Positions 1-6,571 of a stretch of DNA of 23,140 nt are shown here, in pieces. How positions within the stretch are numbered: position 1 is the stretch's first letter; every line of letters starts with the position of its first letter. The position numbers and the translations under genes were made by a program. Below the pieces are notes generated by a model. The model did no database searches. It worked only from the letters and a program-made list of their open reading frames with translations, and had not been told where the DNA came from. Source of the stretch: JAYFRE01 sp034926235 (GTDB lineage: Bacteria; Pseudomonadota; Alphaproteobacteria; Rhodospirillales; Magnetospirillaceae); contig JAYFRE010000143.1 in assembly GCA_034926235.1 (NCBI GenBank), positions 1 through 23,140 of the forward strand, given 5' to 3'.

Positions 1-545
1 GTCCGCCGGACGAGCCCTCGATGCTGGGCGAGGCGCTGAACGAGGTGTTCGTGCCCTTGCTGCGCCAGCAATTCCCTGAAATCGTCGATTTCTGGCTGCC
101 GCCCGAGGGCTGTTCCTACCGCATCGCGGTGGTGTCGATGAAGAAGGCATACCCCGGTCACGCCCGGCGGGTAATGATGGGGGTGTGGTCGTTCCTGCGC
201 CAGTTCGTCTACACCAAATTCGTCATCGTGGTCGATGGCGACATCAACGCCCGCGACTGGAAGGACGTCATGTGGGCGGTTTCGACCCGCATGGACCCGG
301 CGCGGGACATCATGGTGGTAAATAATACCCCCATTGATTATCTAGATTTTGCATCCCCCGAATCGGGGCTGGGCGGCAAGCTCGGGATGGACGCCACCAA
401 TAAGGTGCCGCCCGAAACGCATCGCCCCTGGGGACGGCTGATCCGCATGGACGAGGACGTGATCCAGGCGGTGACGCAAAAATGGGATCGTTACGGACTG
501 CCGGGTTCCGGTCGCCCCATTTGGAAAATGAACGAAAAAAAATAG
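1..545 (+). CDS. ubiD: UbiD family decarboxylase, C-terminal part (5' end outside window)
   Basis: This is the C-terminal ~180 residues of a UbiD-type decarboxylase (4-hydroxy-3-polyprenylbenzoate decarboxylase of ubiquinone synthesis), an enzyme that uses prenylated FMN made by UbiX. The frame is open from base 3, with residues PPDEPSM ahead of the first internal Met, so the gene begins upstream. Family hallmarks are the stretch around GCSYRIAVVSMKK, the VDGDINARDW segment, the TRMDPARD segment and the closing GLGGKLGMDATNK plus PPETHRPWGR. The Arg/Glu catalytic residues lie further upstream in the family and are not in view. The stop TAG is 15 bases before tldE, so the two are probably co-transcribed. 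Family assignment is secure; ubiquinone synthesis rather than another UbiD substrate is inferred. Confidence 0.93.
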   Translation, partial: PPDEPSMLGEALNEVFVPLLRQQFPEIVDFWLPPEGCSYRIAVVSMKKAYPGHARRVMMGVWSFLRQFVYTKFVIVVDGDINARDWKDVMWAVSTRMDPARDIMVVNNTPIDYLDFASPESGLGGKLGMDATNKVPPETHRPWGRLIRMDEDVIQAVTQKWDRYGLPGSGRPIWKMNEKK

Positions 546-560
546 GGGGAGGAGCGGATC

Positions 561-1904
561 ATGGATGCAGACAATAGTTTGAATATTCTGACGGATCTGG
601 TTGCCAAGGCGCGGGCTGCCGGCGCTGACGCCGCCGATGGCGTGTCGGTGGAATCCTCCTGTCTTTCGGTGGCGCTGCGGATGGGGCATCTGGACACGGT
701 CGAACGCTCTGAAGGCGGCGATCTGGGGTTGCGCGTCCTGATCGGCCGGCGTCAGGCGATCGCGTCCTCGTCGGACCGTTCGCCCAAGGCTCTGGACGAG
801 TTGGTCGAGCGCGCCGTCGCCATGGCGCGCCGCATGCCGGAAGACCCGTTTTGCGGTCTGGCCGAAACCGAGCGTCTGGCGGCGGATCTGCCGGTTCTGG
901 ACATCGATGATCCTGTCGAGCCGGCCTGTTCGGTGCTGATCGATTACGTCAAGCGGGCCGAGGAATCCGCCCGTTCGGTCGAGGGCGTGACCAATTCCGG
1001 CGGGGCCGAGGCCGGATGGGGCCGTTCCCGCGTGACCATGGCCGGGTCCAACGGGATCGCCCATTCCTACTGGGTCAGCAACGCGCAATTGTCCGCTTCG
1101 GTCCTGGCCGGAAATGGCGAGGGCGGCATGGAGCGGGATTACGATTTTTCCGCCAAGGTCTATTTCTCGGATCTGGACACGCCCGAGGATATCGGCCGGC
1201 GGGCGGGAATGCGCGCGGTGCGCCGGCTGGGTGCGCGCAAGGCGAAAAGCGCGCGTGTGCCGGTGGTCTTCGATCCCCGCGTTTCGCGCAGCCTTCTGGG
1301 CCATCTCGCCTCGGCTGTCAATGGCGGCGCGATCGCGCGCGGCATCAGCTTTCTCAAGGACAGCTTGGGCCAGCGCATCATGCCTCCCGGCAGCATGATC
1401 ATCGATGATCCGCACCGTCCGCGCGGTCTGCGCTCGAAACCGTGCGACGCTGAAGGCGTGACCAATGGGCGGCGCGTTATCGTCGAAGACGGCATCTTGA
1501 AAAGCTGGGTGCTCGATTTGCGTTCGGCCCGGCAGATCGGGCAGGACACCACCGGCCATGCCTCGCGCGGGACCTGTTCGCTGCCCTCGCCCTCGGTGAC
1601 TAATCTGTGGCTGGCGCCGGGAACGATGAGCCCCGCCGATCTGATCGGCGACATCGCCAACGGTTTCTATGTCACCGAGCTGATCGGCATGGGAGTCAAC
1701 GGGATCACCGGCGATTATTCGCGCGGCGCGGCCGGATTCTGGATCGAGAACGGCGAGCTCACCTATGCGGTGAACGAAGTGACGGTGGCCGGCAATCTGA
1801 AGACCATGCTGATGGGCATGCACGCGGCCGACGATCTGGATTTCCGCTATGGCGTCGATGCGCCGACGGTCCGGATCGACGGCATGACGGTTGCCGGCAT
1901 CTGA
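561..1904 (+). CDS. tldE: TldE/PmbA family metalloprotease subunit
   Basis: A 447-residue member of the TldD/PmbA family. In E. coli, TldD and TldE (PmbA) form a cytoplasmic protease that matures microcin B17 and degrades CcdA. There is no HExxH-type metal motif, which the family places in TldD, so this is the TldE/PmbA partner rather than TldD. Recognisable parts are the N-terminal KARAAGADAADGVSVE segment, the SVEGVTNSGGAEAGWGRS segment (about residues 138-155) and the conserved C-terminal GNGITGDYSRGAAGFWIENG-like region, here starting GVNGITGDY. Length is normal for the family. The start is supported by a strong GGAGGAG ribosome site 6-8 bases before the ATG. It follows ubiD by 15 bases. 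No tldD is present in the window. Confidence 0.92.
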   Translation: MDADNSLNILTDLVAKARAAGADAADGVSVESSCLSVALRMGHLDTVERSEGGDLGLRVLIGRRQAIASSSDRSPKALDELVERAVAMARRMPEDPFCGLAETERLAADLPVLDIDDPVEPACSVLIDYVKRAEESARSVEGVTNSGGAEAGWGRSRVTMAGSNGIAHSYWVSNAQLSASVLAGNGEGGMERDYDFSAKVYFSDLDTPEDIGRRAGMRAVRRLGARKAKSARVPVVFDPRVSRSLLGHLASAVNGGAIARGISFLKDSLGQRIMPPGSMIIDDPHRPRGLRSKPCDAEGVTNGRRVIVEDGILKSWVLDLRSARQIGQDTTGHASRGTCSLPSPSVTNLWLAPGTMSPADLIGDIANGFYVTELIGMGVNGITGDYSRGAAGFWIENGELTYAVNEVTVAGNLKTMLMGMHAADDLDFRYGVDAPTVRIDGMTVAGI

Positions 1905-1924
1905 ACCGGAACAGTCAAACAATC

Positions 1925-1961
1925 CCACCGGACGCCGCGTAGCAGCGTCCGGTTCCGGTGG
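1925..1961. terminator. Hairpin between convergent tldE and regulator gene
   Basis: Bases 1928-1935 (CCGGACGC) pair perfectly with 1945-1952 (GCGTCCGG) around a 9-base loop, and A1927 can pair with T1953. An alternative pairing joins 1925-1931 (CCACCGG) with 1955-1961 (CCGGTGG). No clear T-run follows, so this is a candidate bidirectional transcript end rather than a textbook intrinsic terminator. Its position between two convergent genes supports the reading. Confidence 0.45.
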
Positions 1962-1998
1962 TCATTTCAAGCATCCCGGTCCGTGTGAAGACGGGACG

Positions 1999-2628
1999 TT
2001 ATTGCGACGCCCATAAAATGCGCGCGACATAGGCGACGTCGTCCAGAGTAAAGCTGTTCTGGCTGTTGCGGTCGAAGGTCTGAATATCGATGCGCTTGGC
2101 GGTCTGGCGCTGCAAAAGGCCGATCTGCACGGTGCCGTCATGGGTGTGGATCATGACGCGGTCGCCGCGCCGGGGCGGAGCGGAAGGCGAGACGATCAGG
2201 ATGTCGCCGTCGCGGAAAACCGGCTCGAAATCGGCACCGCACATCTCGACGGCGAAAGCCAGCGGATCGGTGACGGCGGGCGCTGCGATTTCGTCCCATT
2301 GCTGCCCGGAAGTATATCCGGACGGGGCGAAACGGATGCCGTTGCGCAGATCGGTCAGGCTGGCCAGCGGGACGGTGTGGCGTTCGTTCTCGATATCGTT
2401 GCCGTTGACGAAACCGACGAACTGGGCCAGGGACGTGCCGGTTGCCGCCAGGATTTTGGATATACTTTCGGTACTAGGCCAGCGCCGCCGGCCTTGGTGA
2501 GTGATGCGTTTACTACGGTTGAATGTGGTCGGATCCAATCCGGCGCGCCGGGCAAGCCCGGACGGGCTAAGCCCGTTGTCTTGTGCCAGACGATCGATGG
2601 CGGCCCAGATGTCGGCATGTTTCAACAT
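1999..2628 (-). CDS. XRE/S24-like transcriptional regulator with degenerate protease dyad
   Basis: A 209-residue LexA/CI-like protein. Residues about 5-75 form a helix-turn-helix region (GLSPSGLARRAGLDPTTF is the likely recognition part). Residues about 115-209 match the S24 (LexA-type) C-terminal fold, including EPVFRDGDILIV. The usual G-x-S-M catalytic serine site reads G131-A-D-F here, and the usual V-K-R-L lysine site reads IGLL (about 169-172). Self-cleavage by the S24 mechanism therefore looks impossible, and the domain probably serves dimerisation or ligand sensing. This loss is read directly from the sequence; its consequence is inferred. The gene converges on tldE and is divergent from the ABC transporter operon, which it could control along with itself. 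Its target is unknown. Confidence 0.85.
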   Translation of the reverse strand: MLKHADIWAAIDRLAQDNGLSPSGLARRAGLDPTTFNRSKRITHQGRRRWPSTESISKILAATGTSLAQFVGFVNGNDIENERHTVPLASLTDLRNGIRFAPSGYTSGQQWDEIAAPAVTDPLAFAVEMCGADFEPVFRDGDILIVSPSAPPRRGDRVMIHTHDGTVQIGLLQRQTAKRIDIQTFDRNSQNSFTLDDVAYVARILWASQ

Positions 2629-2654
2629 GGATCGGGTATCTCGTCAGGAGTTCA

Positions 2655-2684
2655 ATACTCAGGATAGAATATCATACTCGGAAT
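2655..2684. promoter_or_regulatory. Tandem ATACTC repeat upstream of the S24-like regulator (possible operator)
   Basis: ATACTCAGGAT (2655-2665) and ATACTCGGAAT (2674-2684) repeat with a 19-base period, about two helical turns, in the leader or promoter region of the minus-strand regulator that starts at 2628. Repeats this close to a repressor start suggest autoregulation. The TATGAT-like sequence on the minus strand falls in the same patch. Assignment as an operator is inference. Confidence 0.3.
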
Positions 2685-2732
2685 GGAATGCGCTGCGTGT
2701 TTCGCCAAGCCCGGTGATGTCGGATACGATTT

Positions 2733-2761
2733 TTGACCACGTCATTATCGATAGATAATTT
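2733..2761 (+). promoter_or_regulatory. Candidate sigma-70 promoter for the ABC transporter operon
   Basis: TTGACC (2733-2738) and TAATTT (2756-2761) are separated by exactly 17 bases, close to consensus in both boxes. Transcription would start near 2768, inside the short dyad 2762-2777, which could be an operator. The leader to the permease start would be about 150-160 bases. Confidence 0.45.
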
Positions 2762-2929
2762 CAATCGCGATCGATTGGCCCACCTGTGTTATCGTGCCGC
2801 CGTCATAAAACTTTCGGTTCCATCCTCTGTGCTTGTTCCGCTTAAATCGGCAGTATAGAAGTCAGGGGGATATAAGAAATTGGGTCTGCCGGCGGATAGG
2901 GAACGTCTCCCGCGGTGGCCTTTGTCGTC

Positions 2930-4687
2930 ATGAGGCAGGAACCTTTGCGGCGCACGATCCTCCCAGCCACCGTTAGTTTTACGCCTGAATTGCGGCCGAA
3001 TGTCTGGGATCTCGCCATTCTGCCGCTGGTTCTGGGCATTTTGTGGCTGCTGGCTTTCGGCGGTTCGCAGATGCTGACCCCCTACAATGTCGGCGATCCC
3101 CTGCCGATCAGCCTCGATCCGGTCGAGCTACCTTATTACCTGCTGCGTTCCTTCTTGCGCATGGCGGCGGGACTGGCGCTGTCGCTGGTCTTTACGCTGG
3201 TTTATGCGACGCTGGCGGCCAAGAGCCGCTATGCCGAGAAAGTCATGATCCCGGTGCTCGACATCCTTCAGTCGATTCCCATCCTGGGATTTTTGTCCAT
3301 CACGGTGACCGGGTTCATCGCCTTGTTCCCGGGTAATCTGCTGGGCGTGGAATGCGCGGCGATCTTCGCCATCTTCACGTCCCAGGCCTGGAACATGACG
3401 TTCAGCTTCTATGCGTCGCAGAAAAGCATTCCGAGCGAATTGTCCGAAGCGGCCAATATGTTCCACTTGTCCGCCTGGCAGCGCTTCTGGCGGCTGGAAT
3501 TGCCGTTCGCTACGCCGAACCTGATCTGGAACATGATGATGTCGGTGTCGGGCGGCTGGTTCTTCGTCGTCGCTTCCGAGGCGATCACCGTCCACGGCCA
3601 GGTCATCACCCTGCCGGGCATCGGTTCCTATATCGCCCTTGCGATCCAGCAGAAAAACCTTGCCGCCATCGGCTGGGCGATCCTGGCGATGTTCGCGGGC
3701 ATCTTGATCTATGATCAATTCTTTTTCCGCCCCCTGGTCGCCTGGGCCGACAAGTTCAAATCCGAACATACCCCCGGTGAGGAAGCGCCGACGTCGCGGC
3801 TGCTCGATATCCTGCAACGGGCGCGGCTTTTCGGGCATGTCGCCGCGTTGCCGTCCTGGGTCTGGGAGAAATCCCTGCCTGTGTTCCGCAAGCGCCGCGA
3901 CGGGCTGTCGCCCGTGCCGGCGATGTCGTCCCAGTCGGGCTGGCGCTGGTTCGACCGCGGCTGGAACGTCTTGCTGCTGGTCGTAGCTCTCTCCATCACC
4001 GGACGGCTGATCGATTATGTGCATGGCAGCATCGGCCTGGCCGAAATCGGCCATGTCTTCCTGCTCGGACTGGCGACCGCTTTGCGCGTCATCGTGCTGA
4101 TTGCGTTGGCCTCGGCGGTCTGGCTGCCGATCGGGGTTTGGATCGGGCTGCGTCCCAAGGTGGCGCAGGCGGCGCAGCCGATCATCCAGTTCCTGGCGGC
4201 CTTTCCGGCCAATCTGATGTTTCCGCTGGTAGTGATGCTGATCCTGCATTTCGATCTGTCGGTCGAGATCTGGACCAGCCCGCTGATGATTCTGGGCACG
4301 CAATGGTACATTCTGTTCAATGTCATTTCCGGCGCGATGCTGATCCCGACCCAATTGAAGGACGCTGCCGGCAATTTCGGCCTGAAGGGCTGGCTGCGCT
4401 GGAAAAGACTGTATCTGCCCGCCGTGTTCCCGACCTATGTCACCGGCGCGATCACTGCGTCGGGCGGGGCGTGGAACGCCAGCATCGTGTCCGAGATGGT
4501 GGATTGGGGTGACACCACCTTGATGGCTACAGGATTGGGCTCCTATATCGCCGAAAGCACCAAGCAGGGGGATTTTCCCCGCATCGCGCTCGGCATCACG
4601 GTCATGTGCATCTATGTCATGTTGTTCAACCGTCAGATTTGGCGCCGGATGTACCGGCTGGCGGAAGAACGGCTTAGGATCGATTGA
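2930..4687 (+). CDS. Fused double permease of a nitrate/sulfonate/taurate-type ABC transporter
   Basis: A 585-residue integral membrane protein made of two complete BPD_transp_1 (binding-protein-dependent permease) domains in one chain. Each half has several hydrophobic helices and its own EAA loop: SELSEAANMFHLSAWQRFW around residue 168, and QLKDAAGNFGLKGWLRW around residue 475. These loops contact the ATPase. The halves are joined by a hydrophilic linker (about residues 265-330). Half one resembles NitT/TauT permeases (LDILQSIPILGFL, SGGWFFVVASEA, LPGIGSYI). The frame opens after an in-frame TAG at 2897. ATG 2930 is chosen, with GTG 2915 as an alternative; neither has a strong ribosome site. 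It precedes the ATPase gene by 11 bases. Substrate is unknown. Confidence 0.88.
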   Translation: MRQEPLRRTILPATVSFTPELRPNVWDLAILPLVLGILWLLAFGGSQMLTPYNVGDPLPISLDPVELPYYLLRSFLRMAAGLALSLVFTLVYATLAAKSRYAEKVMIPVLDILQSIPILGFLSITVTGFIALFPGNLLGVECAAIFAIFTSQAWNMTFSFYASQKSIPSELSEAANMFHLSAWQRFWRLELPFATPNLIWNMMMSVSGGWFFVVASEAITVHGQVITLPGIGSYIALAIQQKNLAAIGWAILAMFAGILIYDQFFFRPLVAWADKFKSEHTPGEEAPTSRLLDILQRARLFGHVAALPSWVWEKSLPVFRKRRDGLSPVPAMSSQSGWRWFDRGWNVLLLVVALSITGRLIDYVHGSIGLAEIGHVFLLGLATALRVIVLIALASAVWLPIGVWIGLRPKVAQAAQPIIQFLAAFPANLMFPLVVMLILHFDLSVEIWTSPLMILGTQWYILFNVISGAMLIPTQLKDAAGNFGLKGWLRWKRLYLPAVFPTYVTGAITASGGAWNASIVSEMVDWGDTTLMATGLGSYIAESTKQGDFPRIALGITVMCIYVMLFNRQIWRRMYRLAEERLRID

Positions 4688-4698
4688 GGAACCGCCGC

Positions 4699-6006
4699 AT
4701 GGCCGAGGAATCCGTGCCGTTGATCACCTTGTCCGAAGTGCGCCGGAGCTTTCGAGCCCCCGACCGCTCGGACCGCACCGTGCTCGAAGGGGTCGATTTT
4801 CGCCTGAAAGAGGGGGAGATCGTAGCGCTTCTGGGAAAATCGGGGTCGGGTAAATCAACCCTTTTGCGCATCATCGCCGGGCTCATCCCGGCCAATGGCG
4901 GCGAGGTGCTCTATTGCGGCCAGCCGATCAATGGCCCGGTCCGGGGCATCTCGATGGTGTTCCAATCCTTCGCCCTGTTTCCCTGGCTGACGGTGCAGCA
5001 GAATGTGGAGCTGGGGCTGGAGGCCGAGGGCGTGGCTGCCGAGGAACGCGCGCACCGCGCCATGGAAGCGATCGACATGATCGGGCTGGGCGGGTTCGAA
5101 TCGGCGTTTCCCCGCGAATTGTCGGGCGGTATGCGCCAGCGCGTCGGATTTGCGCGGGCGCTGGTGATGCGGCCCGAAGTCCTGCTTATGGACGAGCCTT
5201 TTTCGGCGCTGGACGTGCTGACCGCCGAAACGCTGAGTTCCGATCTGCTCGATTTGTGGCTGGAGAGGAAGATCCCCACCAGGGGCATCTTGTTCGTGTC
5301 GCACAATATCGAGGAAGCGGTGCGTCTGTCCGACCGGGTCGTGATTTTTTCTTCGGACCCCGGACGGATCAAGGCCGAGATCCCGGTTCGGCTGCCCTAT
5401 CCGCGCGACGAAGAAACGCCGGCTTTCAAGGCGTTGGTCGATGCCGTCTATGCGGCGATGACGCAGCAGCCGCAGCGCGGCGTCGGTGCGGCGGCGGAAC
5501 CGCTCAGCATCGGCTACCGGCTGCCCGCCGCCTCGCCCTACGGGCTGGAAAGCATGCTGGAAACCCTGCTCGAAGAGCCCTATGGCGGCAAGGCGGACCT
5601 GCCGGCGCTGGCCGACGAGCTTCAGCTTCCCGACGATGCCTTGTTGCATCTGCTCGACGCCGGGACTTTGTTCGGCTTCATCCGGGTCGATGAGGGCGAC
5701 GTGCATATTTTGCCTACCGGACGCGCCTTCGCCCAGGCCGATGACGCCCGGCGCAAGGAACTGTTCGGCGGACAGCTTTTGGCCAATATCTCGCTGGCCA
5801 GCCATATCCGCCGCGTCCTTGACGACCGGCGTGATCACCGCGCGCCCGAAACGCGGTTCATCCAGGAGCTGGAAGATTATTTGAGCGACGACGAAGCCGA
5901 GCGGGTGCTGGAGCAGGTCATCGCCTGGGGGCGTTACGCCGAGATCTTCGATTACGATTACAATTCCGGCGTTCTGTCTTTGCCCGAACCGGATGTGGAA
6001 GGCTGA
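4699..6006 (+). CDS. ABC transporter ATPase with C-terminal AAA-associated domain
   Basis: A 435-residue NitT/TauT-class ATPase that energises the fused permease just upstream. Visible motifs: Walker A GKSGSGKST (residues 46-54), Q-loop VFQSFALFPWLTV, signature LSGGMRQRVGFARAL, Walker B LLMDEPFSALD and the switch histidine in FVSHNIEEA. After the nucleotide-binding domain (to about residue 270), a roughly 150-residue extension follows (YGLESMLETLLEE... through the final DYNSGVLSLPE), matching the AAA-associated C-terminal domain found in this transporter class and possibly regulatory. ATG 4699 is chosen because GAGGA at 4686-4690 sits 8 bases upstream; an in-frame TTG at 4684 overlaps the permease stop. 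No periplasmic binding protein gene is nearby, so the transported compound cannot be named. Confidence 0.9.
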   Translation: MAEESVPLITLSEVRRSFRAPDRSDRTVLEGVDFRLKEGEIVALLGKSGSGKSTLLRIIAGLIPANGGEVLYCGQPINGPVRGISMVFQSFALFPWLTVQQNVELGLEAEGVAAEERAHRAMEAIDMIGLGGFESAFPRELSGGMRQRVGFARALVMRPEVLLMDEPFSALDVLTAETLSSDLLDLWLERKIPTRGILFVSHNIEEAVRLSDRVVIFSSDPGRIKAEIPVRLPYPRDEETPAFKALVDAVYAAMTQQPQRGVGAAAEPLSIGYRLPAASPYGLESMLETLLEEPYGGKADLPALADELQLPDDALLHLLDAGTLFGFIRVDEGDVHILPTGRAFAQADDARRKELFGGQLLANISLASHIRRVLDDRRDHRAPETRFIQELEDYLSDDEAERVLEQVIAWGRYAEIFDYDYNSGVLSLPEPDVEG

Positions 6007-6045
6007 CCCGTGCGAGGCGGGCCGTCCGGGTGGGCCGGGATGGCC

Positions 6046-6071
6046 CGGGCCGCTTAGTGCTGAGCGGCCCG
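6046..6071 (-). terminator. GC-rich hairpin at the 3' end of the 70-codon gene
   Basis: CGGGCCGCT (6046-6054) pairs with AGCGGCCCG (6063-6071) around an 8-base loop. It spans the stop codon of the minus-strand small gene and faces the end of the ATPase gene at 6006. There is no T-run on either strand. The neighbouring GGCC/GGGAT/GGCC stretch (about 6033-6045) can form further structure. Best read as a possible shared transcript end; confidence is limited by the missing T-tract. Confidence 0.35.
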
Positions 6072-6266
6072 AACCATAGCGCGGTAAACGGAATCGGCGA
6101 TCGTTTCAGAGATATGCCCGGCGCAGACTCCGGCGTTGATCATGTCGTCGGAGGGACGGGTGGGCACCATCGCCATATCGCCTCGGCTCACCTGGTTCAT
6201 TCTTTCGACCTGGTCGAGGGCGGAGCGCAGGGCGTAGCTATAAATCGTAACAGTGCTCTTTTTCAT
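6054..6266 (-). CDS. Small 70-residue protein of unknown function, sigma-54-controlled
   Basis: I do not recognise this protein. It is a 70-residue, probably soluble polypeptide beginning MKKSTVTIYSYALRS, with no signal peptide, no membrane segment and one cysteine. The C-terminal half (DDMINAGVCAGH ... ADSVYRAMVRAA) has an MIxAG / YRAM pattern that I recall, weakly, from short alphaproteobacterial hypothetical proteins. The gene is credible despite its size for two reasons. AGGAG lies 6 bases before its ATG on the minus strand, and a full-consensus sigma-54 promoter ends about 28 bases before the start codon with nothing else to transcribe. It stands alone between the ABC ATPase and pyrD. 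Function is unknown; expression only under a sigma-54 activator's signal is inferred. Confidence 0.75.
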   Translation of the reverse strand: MKKSTVTIYSYALRSALDQVERMNQVSRGDMAMVPTRPSDDMINAGVCAGHISETIADSVYRAMVRAAQH

Positions 6267-6304
6267 GATGAACTCCTATCGGATTGAAACCTTGATTTGA
6301 TGAA

Positions 6305-6320
6305 AGCAAGGACCGTGCCA
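6305..6320 (-). promoter_or_regulatory. Sigma-54 (-24/-12) promoter of the 70-codon gene
   Basis: On the minus strand the sequence is TGGCACG-GTCC-TTGCT, an exact match to the RpoN core consensus TGGCACG-N4-TTGC[A/T]. The predicted start of transcription, about 12 bases past the -12 GC, lies near 6293, giving a leader of about 28 bases with an AGGAG ribosome site before the ATG at 6266. RpoN promoters need an activator bound upstream; see the palindrome at 6383-6399. Confidence 0.8.
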
Positions 6321-6382
6321 CCTCTGCGAGTGAGCCGTTTTCTGCAGTTTCAGGTTGTCAAGATGCCTTGCTCACGAAGATT

Positions 6383-6399
6383 AGTTGCAAATTGCAACT
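6383..6399. promoter_or_regulatory. 17-bp perfect palindrome, candidate activator (enhancer) site
   Basis: AGTTGCAAATTGCAACT is a perfect dyad with a central A. Its centre is about 98 bases upstream of the predicted sigma-54 start site on the minus strand, the usual distance for an enhancer-binding activator. It also lies about 175-190 bases upstream of pyrD on the other strand in an AT-rich patch, so it could serve pyrD, or resemble an alphaproteobacterial Fur/Mur-type dyad. The binding protein is not identifiable from sequence alone. Confidence 0.45.
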
Positions 6400-6571
6400 C
6401 AAAATAAATTATCAATCGCAAAATAGTAACGATGGAAGCCTTGCCCCGAATGTCCGCTCCGATGACCGCCGCTTGCTCCTTCGGCCCGGGCCCGTCTAAA
6501 CTGCGTCCAGGCATTTCCGCCTTTCGCGCCCATCCGGGCCTCTGACTTCCTGAACCCAACGGAACCTCGCC

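Larger units (their letters stand above)
2629..2929. other. Divergent intergenic control region, regulator / ABC operon
   Basis: About 300 bases without a supportable gene. It holds the ATACTC repeats next to the regulator, a sigma-70-type promoter pointing rightward (2733-2761), a dyad just beyond that promoter (CAATCG at 2762-2767 and CGATTG at 2772-2777), and a second weaker promoter-like pair, TTGTTC 2833-2838 and TATAGA 2854-2859, with 15-base spacing. It is visibly more AT-rich than the flanking genes. No RNA gene or riboswitch was recognised. Confidence 0.5.
6267..6571. other. Divergent intergenic region, small gene / pyrD
   Basis: About 305 bases without a gene. It contains the minus-strand sigma-54 promoter (6305-6320), the 17-bp palindrome (6383-6399), an AT-rich stretch (6381-6432) that may hold the pyrD promoter although no clean -35/-10 pair is visible, and GC-rich self-complementary sequence (GGCCCGGGCC near 6484-6493) in the pyrD leader. 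No attenuator with a T-run is visible. Confidence 0.5.

Noticed and set aside
342..1928. 528-codon open frame on the minus strand
   Set aside because: It lies opposite ubiD and tldE, whose proteins are recognisable. Its residues are Arg/His/Gly-rich with no family pattern, typical of antisense frames in GC-rich DNA.
3128..4354. 408-codon minus-strand frame inside the permease gene
   Set aside because: A composition artefact (Asp/Arg/Gln-rich) opposite a clear membrane protein.
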